In this document: piece by piece, positions 22,716-31,613 of the stretch | How positions within the stretch are numbered: the stretch's first letter is position 1 | Layout: each line of letters begins with the position of its first letter | Assembly (NCBI GenBank): GCA_032250805.1 | Contig: JAVVEM010000012.1 | Location: 1-64,000 of the forward strand | Direction: 5' to 3' | DNA: 64,000 nt | DNA from: B18-G4 sp032250805 | GTDB taxonomy: Bacteria > Bacteroidota > Bacteroidia > Bacteroidales > B18-G4 | Notes under the pieces: model-generated | The model's database searches: none | What the model was told of the DNA's origin: nothing | The model's input: only the letters and a program-made list of their open reading frames with translations | Made by a program: the position numbers and the translations under genes

Positions 22716-25220
22716 ATGCCGAAAATGAAAACAGCTAAAAAACTTATGATGATCATTGCCATACTGATCATCAGCAACCTATTGAATGCGCAAACAAGTT
22801 GGAACTATATTTCGCCCGTTCCGGGGTCGAAGTATATTAATCCCGAAAATAATATTGCTTTCAGGCATGGTGAGGTGCTGGACATCAGCACCATCAGGAG
22901 CGAAGCCATCACGGTAAGCAGTGAAAGCAAGGGCAGGATCCGGGGAAATTTTATCTTGTCGCAGGATATGCGCACCCTGATCTTTCATCCCGATGAGCAC
23001 TTCGCCCTGAAAGACAAGGTTCATGTGAAGCTGGAGAAAGGGATCAGGACAGAAAGTGGCCTCATCATGGATGGGGCTGAATTCAGCTTTTCTGTTAAGG
23101 AGGTTGATAATACGCAGATGCTGATTGAATATTATGAAAGGCAATCGAAGGAGGAGATGGCAAGCATCAAGACTTCAGGAAATAAATCACATAACGAATT
23201 TTTCGATACAGAAAATTATAATTCTCAGGATTATCCCGAGCGTTTTCCAATTCCCCATATAGGTGAGTTTAACAATCCTTCTCCGGGATATATATTTTGT
23301 GGCCCCCGACCAATGGGTGCAGCTCCATATGATCCTTATCTGGTCATAATGGATAATTATGGAACACCGGTTTTTTACAGAAACTGGCCCCGGAGAACCA
23401 ACGATTTTAAGATGGTTGTAAATAATCAGCTTGCATTTTGTGATTTTGATAATGCCAATCCTTCAATAAACAAGTATATAATTCTCAACAGCCATTTCGA
23501 AATAACAGATACTTTGGTTATGGGAAATGGCTATGACCTTGACCAGCATGACCTGCTTTTATTGGAAAATGGCGATCACTTTCTTATGGCCTACGATCCT
23601 CAGCTTGTTAATATGGATACAGTGTATCCCGGAGGAAATACTTCAGCCACAGTGGTTGGCTTTATTATACAGAAACTTGATGCCAGCCATAACGTGATAT
23701 TCCAATGGAGAAGCTGGGATCATTTTGATATTCTTGATGCCAACCATACTGATTTCACAGCTTCGCAGGTTGATTATGTACATGGAAATGCATTTGAATT
23801 TGATGATGATGGTAATCTGTTAATGTCGTGCCGCAATATGGAAGAAATAACAAAAATTGATCTTGTAAACGGTGAGATCATCTGGAGGTTTGGCTTGCAC
23901 GCAAAGAATAATATGTTCACATTCATTAATGATACAACAGGCTTTTCATGGCAGCACGACATCAGGAGAATAGAAAATGGGAATATTACGGTATATGACA
24001 ATGGCAACTATCATGCACCTCCCTTTTCTCAAGCAGTCGAATACCATCTTGATGAAGAAAACTTCACTGCTGAGCTCGTTTGGAATTATATTCACGATCC
24101 GGTTGTTTTTGGCAGAGCAACAGGATCCCACAGAAGGCTGGACAATGGCAATGCATTTATTTGTTGGGGATTAACATGGCCGGTCAATGCTTCGGAAGTA
24201 ACTATGGATAACGACCTTGCCTGGGAACTGAACTGGCCGGAAAATGTATGGGAATACAGGGTGTTTAAATTTAGCTGGGAGATGGATTATTTTACCGCTA
24301 ATTATGATACTATTGATTTTGGCGTTTACGACGACTATATCGCCTGGCCACGGATCTTTACCATCACCAACAATGCTGATCATGACATACAGATCACCAG
24401 CACCCATAACCATTGGGATTCTTATTATGTATCTACTTCACTACCCCTCACCATCCCGGCCAACGGAACAGCAAATATGACGGTGAACTTTTTCCCTGTC
24501 CAACAGGGACAGATCAACGATGTGCTCACCCTGAATTATGAGTCGATGTATCTCGACAGCCTGCCGCAATGCATATCCCGCCAGATATTTCTTACCGGTT
24601 TTGTGGAGGATAATCTGGCTCCTGAAGCCGAACTGAGTCCTGCCGATCAGGCCACTGAAGTGTCACAGCTGGTGAGACCGGTGATATCATTCGATGAGCC
24701 GGTCGTAAAAGCGGGGGGCGGTGTCATCACGAAAGAAGATATTGATGATATCATTGTTTTTAAAGAGGGAGACGAAACAGGCGAAGATGTTGCCTATACT
24801 GCTTTCATCGATGCCTGGAAGACAAAGATCACCATCACTCCTGATACACTCAAGCCCTTGACCAGCTACTATCTTGAATTAAAAGCCGGTGTTGTTCAGG
24901 ATAATGAGGGCAATGTCCTTTCGCAGGCAGTTTCAGCTCTCTGGGAAACGGAAGAAGAGCAGGGAATTGATGAGAATGAACTTAGCGGCGTGAAGGTATT
25001 TCCCAATCCTACAAACGGAATTATGTATGTTCAGTTTGAAAGGGAGATTCCGCTCAGAATTGAGGTTATAAACATGAACGGTGAACGTATCCTTACTTTA
25101 AATGATCCTGCAGATGCCATTACCGGAATTAATCTGTTGAAGCAACCGGCAGGGATATATATTCTGATGGTATTCGACCTGAACGAAGAACCCTCGAGCA
25201 TGAAGATCGTCAGGCAATAG
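22716..25220 (+). CDS. Larger secreted arylsulfotransferase-like protein with T9SS sorting domain
   Basis: About 834 residues from the ATG at 22716 (another in-frame ATG at 22725; a TTG at 22698 is less likely). Order: signal peptide (ending LLNAQ), SbsA/Big_5-like Ig domain (about 28-120, 'PENNIAFRHGEVLDIS'), arylsulfotransferase-like propeller (about 178-520, 'PSPGYIFCG', 'VDYVHGNAFEFDDDGNLLMS', 'FSWQHDIRRIENGNITVYDN'), ASH-like domain (about 525-630), second Big_5-like domain (about 636-745, 'SPADQATEVSQLVRPVISFD') and T9SS sorting domain (about 757-834, 'VKVFPNPTNG' to 'SMKIVRQ'). It is a tandem paralogue of the upstream gene with extra Ig domains. His residues in the VHGN and QHD motifs are conserved in both and could be catalytic. 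Confidence 0.82.
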   Translation: MPKMKTAKKLMMIIAILIISNLLNAQTSWNYISPVPGSKYINPENNIAFRHGEVLDISTIRSEAITVSSESKGRIRGNFILSQDMRTLIFHPDEHFALKDKVHVKLEKGIRTESGLIMDGAEFSFSVKEVDNTQMLIEYYERQSKEEMASIKTSGNKSHNEFFDTENYNSQDYPERFPIPHIGEFNNPSPGYIFCGPRPMGAAPYDPYLVIMDNYGTPVFYRNWPRRTNDFKMVVNNQLAFCDFDNANPSINKYIILNSHFEITDTLVMGNGYDLDQHDLLLLENGDHFLMAYDPQLVNMDTVYPGGNTSATVVGFIIQKLDASHNVIFQWRSWDHFDILDANHTDFTASQVDYVHGNAFEFDDDGNLLMSCRNMEEITKIDLVNGEIIWRFGLHAKNNMFTFINDTTGFSWQHDIRRIENGNITVYDNGNYHAPPFSQAVEYHLDEENFTAELVWNYIHDPVVFGRATGSHRRLDNGNAFICWGLTWPVNASEVTMDNDLAWELNWPENVWEYRVFKFSWEMDYFTANYDTIDFGVYDDYIAWPRIFTITNNADHDIQITSTHNHWDSYYVSTSLPLTIPANGTANMTVNFFPVQQGQINDVLTLNYESMYLDSLPQCISRQIFLTGFVEDNLAPEAELSPADQATEVSQLVRPVISFDEPVVKAGGGVITKEDIDDIIVFKEGDETGEDVAYTAFIDAWKTKITITPDTLKPLTSYYLELKAGVVQDNEGNVLSQAVSALWETEEEQGIDENELSGVKVFPNPTNGIMYVQFEREIPLRIEVINMNGERILTLNDPADAITGINLLKQPAGIYILMVFDLNEEPSSMKIVRQ

Positions 25221-25240
25221 CCTTACATCAATCAGTTCAA

Positions 25241-25297
25241 AAAAAAAGGCTGTAAGTGAACCAGGTAAATTGCCTGTTTCGGTTTACAGCCTTTTTT
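25241..25297. terminator. Bidirectional terminator between convergent genes
   Basis: AAAAAAAGGCTGTAA (25241-25255) pairs with TTACAGCCTTTTTT (25284-25297); the loop contains a small inner stem (AGGTAA/TTGCCT). A-run and T-run on the two sides allow termination in both directions. Confidence 0.85.
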
Positions 25298-25328
25298 ATT
25301 TATGGATTATGATATTTGCGATTCCTTT

Positions 25329-25934
25329 TTAGCTGGGATCGTAGGGCATCATATAATTGTTTGGGAATAAAAGATCGACACCCGGGCTTACGCTATGCGA
25401 ATACGGCGGGTTTGGCGCACCAGGGCCTCCGTCAAGCGTAAATGAGGTAACGGCTGTGTGCTTTAACCATATCACTTTTGTGGGATGATGTTCGCCTGTT
25501 GCCACAGAAGCAAATTCATGATAATGAACAAATCCGTTTGCAGCATATTCTTCTGCTAATTCGGGTGTCCATATGTCGATGATCCCATGTACAAAATACA
25601 GGTAATCTCCGTCAGGGGCATCTGACGACCACCAGTTGGGAGCTCCAAATGGCCCTGTATTATAATGCTTTCCATTGATGCGGTCCGGACCTGCTTGTCT
25701 CCAGTAATGTCCGGGAACATCTTTCTCGCCGTTGGGGCCATCAGGCGGGCCGTCCATATAATACTCTTCACCGTCAATTTCAACAATGATACCATGAATA
25801 AACCCATTTCCGTTTTTCAACTCAGTGTCAGAGATGGCGGGATTTTCTAATTTGTTTTCTTCTTTCTGACAGGCAATGAAGACCATTGATACCATTGCTA
25901 TCAGTGCAAAATTTTTTAAAATGTTCAGTTTCAT
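25329..25934 (-). CDS. Unknown lipoprotein
   Basis: A 201-residue protein with a lipoprotein signal (MKLNILKNFALIAMVSMVFI, then AC; lipid-modified Cys near residue 22). I do not recognise the family. The mature part is rich in Gly, Pro, Asp, Tyr, Trp and His, with 'MDGPPDGPNGEKDVPGHYW', 'GPFGAPNWWSSDAPDGDYLY' and 'ATGEHHPTKVIWLKHTAVTS'. The 'FVHGIIDIWTPELAEEYAAN' and 'FVHYHEFASV' stretches suggest a compact domain with surface His residues, possibly metal-binding. It is monocistronic, convergent with the arylsulfotransferase-like genes and divergent from the copper/silver efflux operon. Confidence 0.7.
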   Translation of the reverse strand: MKLNILKNFALIAMVSMVFIACQKEENKLENPAISDTELKNGNGFIHGIIVEIDGEEYYMDGPPDGPNGEKDVPGHYWRQAGPDRINGKHYNTGPFGAPNWWSSDAPDGDYLYFVHGIIDIWTPELAEEYAANGFVHYHEFASVATGEHHPTKVIWLKHTAVTSFTLDGGPGAPNPPYSHSVSPGVDLLFPNNYMMPYDPS

Positions 25935-26027
25935 AGTTTTGGTGTTTTAATTAAATTGAATAAATAAATTGTTTTGTTATTTTAGTCGCTGATTATCAGA
26001 AGTCCTTACATTTTTTTTGTTAAATAG

Positions 26028-26059
26028 TTGTTAATCGAACAAAAAGGAACTTATCTTTG
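26028..26059 (+). promoter_or_regulatory. Promoter of the copper/silver efflux operon
   Basis: TTG at 26028-26030 and TATCTTTG at 26052-26059, 21 bases apart. The predicted start near 26066 lies 20 bases before the TTG start codon of the first gene. No CueR-type spacer or CusR box was identified. Confidence 0.55.
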
Positions 26060-26085
26060 TGATCAATTGTAAATCACAATAAAGG

Positions 26086-26457
26086 TTGAAAAGAGCATTA
26101 TACATAAGTGTTGCGGTACTTTTTTTATTACTTACAACTGGTGTTAGCATCAGCATGCATTATTCTGCCGGTGAGTTGTTTTCTGTCGCCATTTTTGGCG
26201 AAGCCGAATCGTGTTGCGACGACTGGTGTGATTGTTGTTCTGATGAAACAGTGCTGATACAATTCACGGACAACTACATGTTTTCTGCTGCATCCAGCCC
26301 GGATGCTCCCACCTGGTTATTTGAATTTATTGATTTCCCCTGCCGGGATCAACGGGCCATCAGTGCTTTTATTCCTCAGCACATTTATTTGTTTGCCGAC
26401 CGGCCTCCGCCAAAGACAAGCAAATTCCTTGCTCAATTACAATCATATCTTTTATAG
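26086..26457 (+). CDS. HYC_CC_PP-type small exported protein, TTG start
   Basis: A 123-residue protein: signal sequence (KRALYISVAVLFLLLTTGVS), then 'MHYSAGEL', a Cys cluster 'ESCCDDWCDCCSDE' (about residues 43-56), and 'FADRPPPKTSK' near the end. The H-Y, CC and PP signatures are those of the Bacteroidota HYC_CC_PP family, here with Ser in place of the Cys of HYC. The only start that keeps the signal peptide is TTG at 26086, preceded by AAAGG; the next ATG would remove it. The family commonly sits next to CusA/CzcA-type pumps, as here, so a periplasmic copper or silver-binding role is inferred. Confidence 0.72.
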   Translation: MKRALYISVAVLFLLLTTGVSISMHYSAGELFSVAIFGEAESCCDDWCDCCSDETVLIQFTDNYMFSAASSPDAPTWLFEFIDFPCRDQRAISAFIPQHIYLFADRPPPKTSKFLAQLQSYLL

Positions 26458-26549
26458 GCCTTTGAAAATCCGGTCGCGGAGATGTGCAACAGGCATGCTT
26501 TGCGATTTTATTATATGATCAATTATCCAATCATCATATTTTTAAAGGC

Positions 26550-29500
26550 ATGTTAAATAAAAGTATCAGGTTTTTTTTAGAGAACAGATTGGTTGTTATT
26601 ATCCTGCTGATCCTGTTTATTTTATGGGGAGTAGTTTCCTCTCCTTTCAACTGGGATACAGGCTTCCTTCCCAGCGATCCCGTTCCGGTTGATGCCATTC
26701 CCGATATTGGCGAAAACCAGCAAATCGTTTACACGGAATGGCCCGGCCGTTCACCCCAGGATATTGAGGACCAGATATCCTATCCCCTTACAACAGCGCT
26801 ATTGGGTATACCCGGTGTAAAAACCATACGAAGCAACTCTATTTTCGGGGTCTCCAGTATTTATCTGATTTTTGATGAAGATATTGAGTTTTACTGGAGC
26901 CGGACACGCATACTTGAAAAGCTGAATTCGTTGCCAGCCGGCACTTTGCCTCCTGATGTCGCACCTTCGCTGGGACCCGATGCAACCGCACTGGGGCAGA
27001 TCTACTGGTACACCCTTGAGGGGCGCGATAAGGAAGGCAGGCCGCAAGGTGGCTGGGATCCGCAAGAATTGCGGACCATACAGGATTTTTATGTCAAGTA
27101 TTCCCTCACGTCGGCCGAAGGGGTGGCTGAGGTCGCCTCCATTGGAGGTTTTGTGAAGGAATACCAGGTCAATATCGACCCTGATGCCATGAAGGCGCAT
27201 CATGTAACAGTGGCTCAGATTATGCAGGCCGTAAAGAACAGCAACCTTGATATTGGTGCACGTACCATTGAGTTTAACCGTGTTGAATACCTGATTCGCG
27301 CTTTGGGATACATCAAAGACCTCGATGATCTTAGAAAAAGCGTGGTTGCAGTAAATGATAATGTACCGATACGCCTGCAGGATGTCGCCATTGTACAATA
27401 CGGGCCTGCCACCCGCAGGGGCGGGCTCGATAAAGGAGGTGCAGAAGCTGTTGGGGGCGTTGTTGTTGCACGCTATGGTGCCAACCCTCTTGAGGTGATC
27501 AACAATGTGAAACAAAAGATTGAAGAGATCGCCCCCGGCCTTCCCGAAAAAACCATGGACGACGGAACCTTTTCGAAAGTCACCATAGTTCCTTTTTATG
27601 ACCGTACCGGCTTGATAAAGGAAACACTTGGTACCCTCGAAGAAGCTTTGAAACTTGAAATTCTCATAAGTATTATTGTGGTCCTTGTGCTTGTCTTTAA
27701 TTTAAGGGCCTCATTTCTGATATCGGGATTACTGCCCATAGGTGTTCTGATGACATTTATCATCATGCGTCAGTTTGGCGTAGATGCAAATATTGTTGCC
27801 CTGTCGGGAATTGCCATTGCCATTGGTGTAATGGTCGACATCGGGGTTGTATTTACTGAAAACATTATCAGACATCGCGAAATGCCTGAAAATAAAGATG
27901 TGAAAGGCAAGGAGCTATTACAGCTGATCTATACTTCGACGATTGAAGTAGCCCCGGCTGTGATTACCGCCCTCACAACCACAGTGGTAAGCTTTTTACC
28001 GGTTTTTGCCATGGAGGCTGCCGAAGGAAAATTGTTCAGGCCGCTGGCCTTTACAAAAACATTTGCCATGATCTCGGCCCTGATCGTTGGACTGGTCATC
28101 ATTCCATCATTGGCCCATCTCATTTTTTCAGTAAAAATAAACAGGAACAGGATGCGCCAGCTCATGCATGTTGTTCTGATCATGGCCGGCATTGCCCTGA
28201 TGTTTTATGGCCGGTTTGTTGTTTCAGTTGCGATAATTCTATATGGCCTCAATCATGTATTTGAATACAAATGGAAAGGGCGCAGCAAAAAATATTTTCC
28301 GGTTATCAACATTGCCATCATCCTGTTCACAGCGGTATATTTCCTTGCCCATGAGTGGATGCCCCTGGGGGCCCGAAACTCAGAGTTGCTCAACCTCATT
28401 TTTGTAGCTGCCCTTATCGCCATTATCCTGGCAGTGCTCATGTCGGTTGTAAAATTATATCCGAGAATCATTAAATGGGCTCTGGAGCATAAATGGCAAT
28501 TTTTGAGCCTGCCGGTACTGGTTATCATTTTTGGTTTGCTGGCATGGCAGGGTGCCGACAGGATCTTTGGATTTTTGCCGGCATCGGTAAGGGAGAGTGC
28601 AGCTTTTGAACGGCTAAACGGCACATTCCCCGGTATGGGAAAGGAATTCATGCCGGCGCTTGATGAAGGGTCATTTCTGCTCATGCCAACAACAATGCCG
28701 CATTCGGGCATTGAGGAAAATATCGAAGTGATCAGAATTCTTGATCAGCGGGTGAATGCCATACCGGAAGTGGAAACTGTGGTAGGCAAATGGGGGAGGG
28801 TAAATTCTGCCCTCGACCCGGCTCCTGTTTCAATGTTCGAGAATGTGATCAATTACAAGTCGGAATTCCTACTTGATGAAAATGGAGGCAGGATGCGATT
28901 TAAAACCAATCGTGAAGGTGCATTTGTCCTGAAAGACAGCAGCGTTTTTGATCCCGCCAAATCGCCGCCCGGAACGCTGGATAAGGAAATGCTCATCTCC
29001 GACAGGAATGGAGAATATTTCCGTCAGTGGCGTGATCATATAAATTCTGAAGACGATATCTGGGACGAGATCGTGAAAAGCTCAAACATTCCCGGCCTCA
29101 CCTCTGCGCCTAAGTTACAGCCTATACAAACACGCCTTGTGATGCTGCAAACAGGCATGCGTGCCCCAATGGGAATCAAGGTATTTGGTCCCGACCTGGA
29201 GAGTATCGAATCATTTGGATTCAGGCTTGAAAAACTTTTGCAGAATGTTGAAGGTGTGGAACCGAGATCGATTTTTGCCGACAGGGTTGTTGGGAAGCCC
29301 TACCTGGAGATAAAGATCAACCGCGATGCCATTGCCAGGTACGGCATCAGCATCATGGAATTTCAGGCCCACATTAGCAGTGCTATTGGCGGGATGCAAC
29401 TAACTTCCACCGTTGAAGGCCGGGAGCGATTCCCTGTCAGGGTGCGCTATTTAAGAGAGCTCAGGGATAATCCCGAAGACCTCAAAAACATCCTTATTCC

Positions 29501-30368
29501 ATCTGCAAAAGGTGTGCAGGTGCCCCTTGGCGAACTGGCCGAAGTTTCATACAGCCGGGGGCCACAAATGATCAAAAGCGAAAACACTTTCCTTGTAGGC
29601 TATGTTATTTTTGATAAAAAAGATGGTTATGCCGAGGTTGATGTTGTTGAAAATGCCAGGGAGTACCTTAAAGAAAAAACCGATGAGGGCACACTAACGG
29701 TTCCGGCAGGCGTGAATTACCAGTTTACGGGAAACTATGAAAACCAGGTGAGGGCAACAAACCGATTGCTTATCGTAATTCCGGTATCGTTGATCGTGAT
29801 CTTTCTTATCCTTTATTTTCAATTCAGATCAGTAACAGGAGCGGCCCTGATATTTTCAGGAATATTTGTGGCTTTTTCGGGAGGCTTTCTGATGTTGTGG
29901 CTCTATGCCCAGGATTGGTTCCTGAACATGAACATTGCCGGTATGAATTTACAGGAGATGATGCAAATACACCCGATCAATCTCAGTGTGGCCGTATGGG
30001 TTGGATTTATTGCATTGTTTGGAATTGCAACTGATGATGGCGTGCTGATCAGTACTTATTTGAAACAGCAATTTTCCGGCAAAAGCCCGGAAAGTATCGG
30101 GGAGCTGAGGGCAATGGTTATGGAAGCCGGTATGATACGTGTCAGACCGGCCATGATGACCACAGCAACAACCATCATAGCCTTGCTGCCGGTGCTTAGC
30201 TCAACCGGAAAAGGCTCCGATATTATGGTGCCCATGGCTATACCCACGGTGGGGGGCATGCTCATTGCAACGCTCACAATTTTTGTGGTCCCCGTGCTAT
30301 ACAGCATGTGGCAGGAACGAATATTTAAAAAACAAATGAAAGAAAGTGAGGTGCGTGATGAAAACTAA
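26550..30368 (+). CDS. cusA: CusA/CzcA-family heavy-metal RND efflux pump
   Basis: About 1272 residues from the ATG at 26550, preceded by AAAGG; an upstream GTG at 26484 adds an unlikely N-terminus. It is the inner-membrane proton-driven pump of a tripartite Cu(I)/Ag(I) exporter. Motifs: 'VDAIPDIGENQQIVYTEWPG', 'QISYPLTTALLGIPGV', TM4 'GIAIAIGVMVDIGVVFTENI' with the proton-relay Asp near 430, and 'RLVMLQTGMRAPMGIKVFG' typical of monovalent-cation (CusA-like) members. It is longer than E. coli CusA (1047) because of an insertion of three or four extra hydrophobic segments (about residues 535-640) and a longer periplasmic loop (near 'PAKSPPGTLDKEMLISD'). It lies 92 bases after the HYC-type gene and overlaps the tolC-like gene. 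Confidence 0.93.
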   Translation: MLNKSIRFFLENRLVVIILLILFILWGVVSSPFNWDTGFLPSDPVPVDAIPDIGENQQIVYTEWPGRSPQDIEDQISYPLTTALLGIPGVKTIRSNSIFGVSSIYLIFDEDIEFYWSRTRILEKLNSLPAGTLPPDVAPSLGPDATALGQIYWYTLEGRDKEGRPQGGWDPQELRTIQDFYVKYSLTSAEGVAEVASIGGFVKEYQVNIDPDAMKAHHVTVAQIMQAVKNSNLDIGARTIEFNRVEYLIRALGYIKDLDDLRKSVVAVNDNVPIRLQDVAIVQYGPATRRGGLDKGGAEAVGGVVVARYGANPLEVINNVKQKIEEIAPGLPEKTMDDGTFSKVTIVPFYDRTGLIKETLGTLEEALKLEILISIIVVLVLVFNLRASFLISGLLPIGVLMTFIIMRQFGVDANIVALSGIAIAIGVMVDIGVVFTENIIRHREMPENKDVKGKELLQLIYTSTIEVAPAVITALTTTVVSFLPVFAMEAAEGKLFRPLAFTKTFAMISALIVGLVIIPSLAHLIFSVKINRNRMRQLMHVVLIMAGIALMFYGRFVVSVAIILYGLNHVFEYKWKGRSKKYFPVINIAIILFTAVYFLAHEWMPLGARNSELLNLIFVAALIAIILAVLMSVVKLYPRIIKWALEHKWQFLSLPVLVIIFGLLAWQGADRIFGFLPASVRESAAFERLNGTFPGMGKEFMPALDEGSFLLMPTTMPHSGIEENIEVIRILDQRVNAIPEVETVVGKWGRVNSALDPAPVSMFENVINYKSEFLLDENGGRMRFKTNREGAFVLKDSSVFDPAKSPPGTLDKEMLISDRNGEYFRQWRDHINSEDDIWDEIVKSSNIPGLTSAPKLQPIQTRLVMLQTGMRAPMGIKVFGPDLESIESFGFRLEKLLQNVEGVEPRSIFADRVVGKPYLEIKINRDAIARYGISIMEFQAHISSAIGGMQLTSTVEGRERFPVRVRYLRELRDNPEDLKNILIPSAKGVQVPLGELAEVSYSRGPQMIKSENTFLVGYVIFDKKDGYAEVDVVENAREYLKEKTDEGTLTVPAGVNYQFTGNYENQVRATNRLLIVIPVSLIVIFLILYFQFRSVTGAALIFSGIFVAFSGGFLMLWLYAQDWFLNMNIAGMNLQEMMQIHPINLSVAVWVGFIALFGIATDDGVLISTYLKQQFSGKSPESIGELRAMVMEAGMIRVRPAMMTTATTIIALLPVLSSTGKGSDIMVPMAIPTVGGMLIATLTIFVVPVLYSMWQERIFKKQMKESEVRDEN

Positions 30369-31602
30369 GATAATCTTGTTCATACTGGGCCTGCTGTTCG
30401 GTGGAGCGACCTTTGCGCAGGATATGTTAATTCCTTATCTTGAAACTGCCGCCCGGAACAATCCCGGCTTAAAGGCACGATTTAACGAATACATGGCCTC
30501 ACTGGAGCGTGTCGACCAGGTGGGCGTGTTGCCCGATCCGCAAATCGCTTTCGGATATTTTATTGAACCTGTTGAAACCCGGAACGGACCGCAGCAATTT
30601 AAAATATCGCTTAACCAGATGTTTCCCTGGTTTGGATCCCTGGGAGCCCGCGAAGACGTTGCCGCAAGCCGTGCCAGAGCAGCATATGCTGTCTTTGAAG
30701 ATCATAAGGCCGGGCTTTATTTTGAGGTAAAATCAACCTATTATGATCTCTATTTTTTAAACAAAGGGATTGATATCATTCATAGCAATATACGCATACT
30801 TGAATCGTTCAGGGCCCTTGCCCTGAACAAGCTTGAAGCCGGAAAAGGATCCGGAACCGACCCGGTAAGGGTTGAAATGGAATTGGCCGATCTGGAGAAC
30901 GACCTGGCAGTGCTGAGAGATAGGCTGAGTATTTATAAGCTCAGGTTCAATAATTTACTGAACATAGATGCAAATAGCGATATTCTTTTGCCTGATTCTC
31001 TTTGGAGTGATGACCTGCCGTACAGCCGGCAGGATATTATGGATAGCATGAGGCTGAAGAACTATGAGCTGGAGCGGCTCGATCATTTGATTGCTTCATA
31101 CCGTGAGGATGAGCAAGTGGCAAAAAAAGCAGGAATGCCTTCCATCTCGTTGGGCGTTGACTACATATCGATCGGTAAAACAGATAACAGCATGATCGAA
31201 CCGGCTATGAATGGCCGTGATGCCATACTTTTTCCAAAGATCGGCATAAGTATTCCGCTTTACAGAAAAAAATATACCGCCATGGCGAATGAAGCCCTGT
31301 ATATGCAGAAAGCATCGGCCGGAAGAAAAGAAGATAAGGTAAATGCCCTGGAAGTTTCGTTGGAGCGGGCATATTATGAATATGAGGACAGCCGCAGGCG
31401 GATCACCTTATTTCAAAAACAAAAAGATCTTGCCCGGCAGGCCATGGATATGCTCCAATCAGAATATGCAAGTCAGGGGAAAAATTTTGAAGAAATACTG
31501 CGAATGGAAAGACGCTTGCTGAAATATTCGCTCGAACTGGAGAGGGCCTTCAGCGATAAGCAGGCAAGTGTGGCATTTATCAATTATTTGATCAGTGAAT
31601 AA
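30358..31602 (+). CDS. TolC-family outer-membrane efflux protein (CusC role)
   Basis: About 414 residues from the ATG at 30358, overlapping the pump gene by 11 bases; a GTG at 30346 is less likely because the ATG begins exactly at the signal peptide (MKTKIILFILGLLFGGATFA). The TolC/OEP pattern shows as 'ARNNPGLKARFNEYMASLER', 'GVLPDPQIAFGYFIEP', 'ISLNQMFPWFGSLGAREDVA' and a second helical repeat 'KIGISIPLYRKKYTAMANEA'. It forms the outer-membrane channel for the CusA-like pump. It is somewhat shorter than E. coli CusC and has no lipid-anchor Cys. Confidence 0.9.
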   Translation: MKTKIILFILGLLFGGATFAQDMLIPYLETAARNNPGLKARFNEYMASLERVDQVGVLPDPQIAFGYFIEPVETRNGPQQFKISLNQMFPWFGSLGAREDVAASRARAAYAVFEDHKAGLYFEVKSTYYDLYFLNKGIDIIHSNIRILESFRALALNKLEAGKGSGTDPVRVEMELADLENDLAVLRDRLSIYKLRFNNLLNIDANSDILLPDSLWSDDLPYSRQDIMDSMRLKNYELERLDHLIASYREDEQVAKKAGMPSISLGVDYISIGKTDNSMIEPAMNGRDAILFPKIGISIPLYRKKYTAMANEALYMQKASAGRKEDKVNALEVSLERAYYEYEDSRRRITLFQKQKDLARQAMDMLQSEYASQGKNFEEILRMERRLLKYSLELERAFSDKQASVAFINYLISE

Positions 31603-31613
31603 AACAAAACGCG

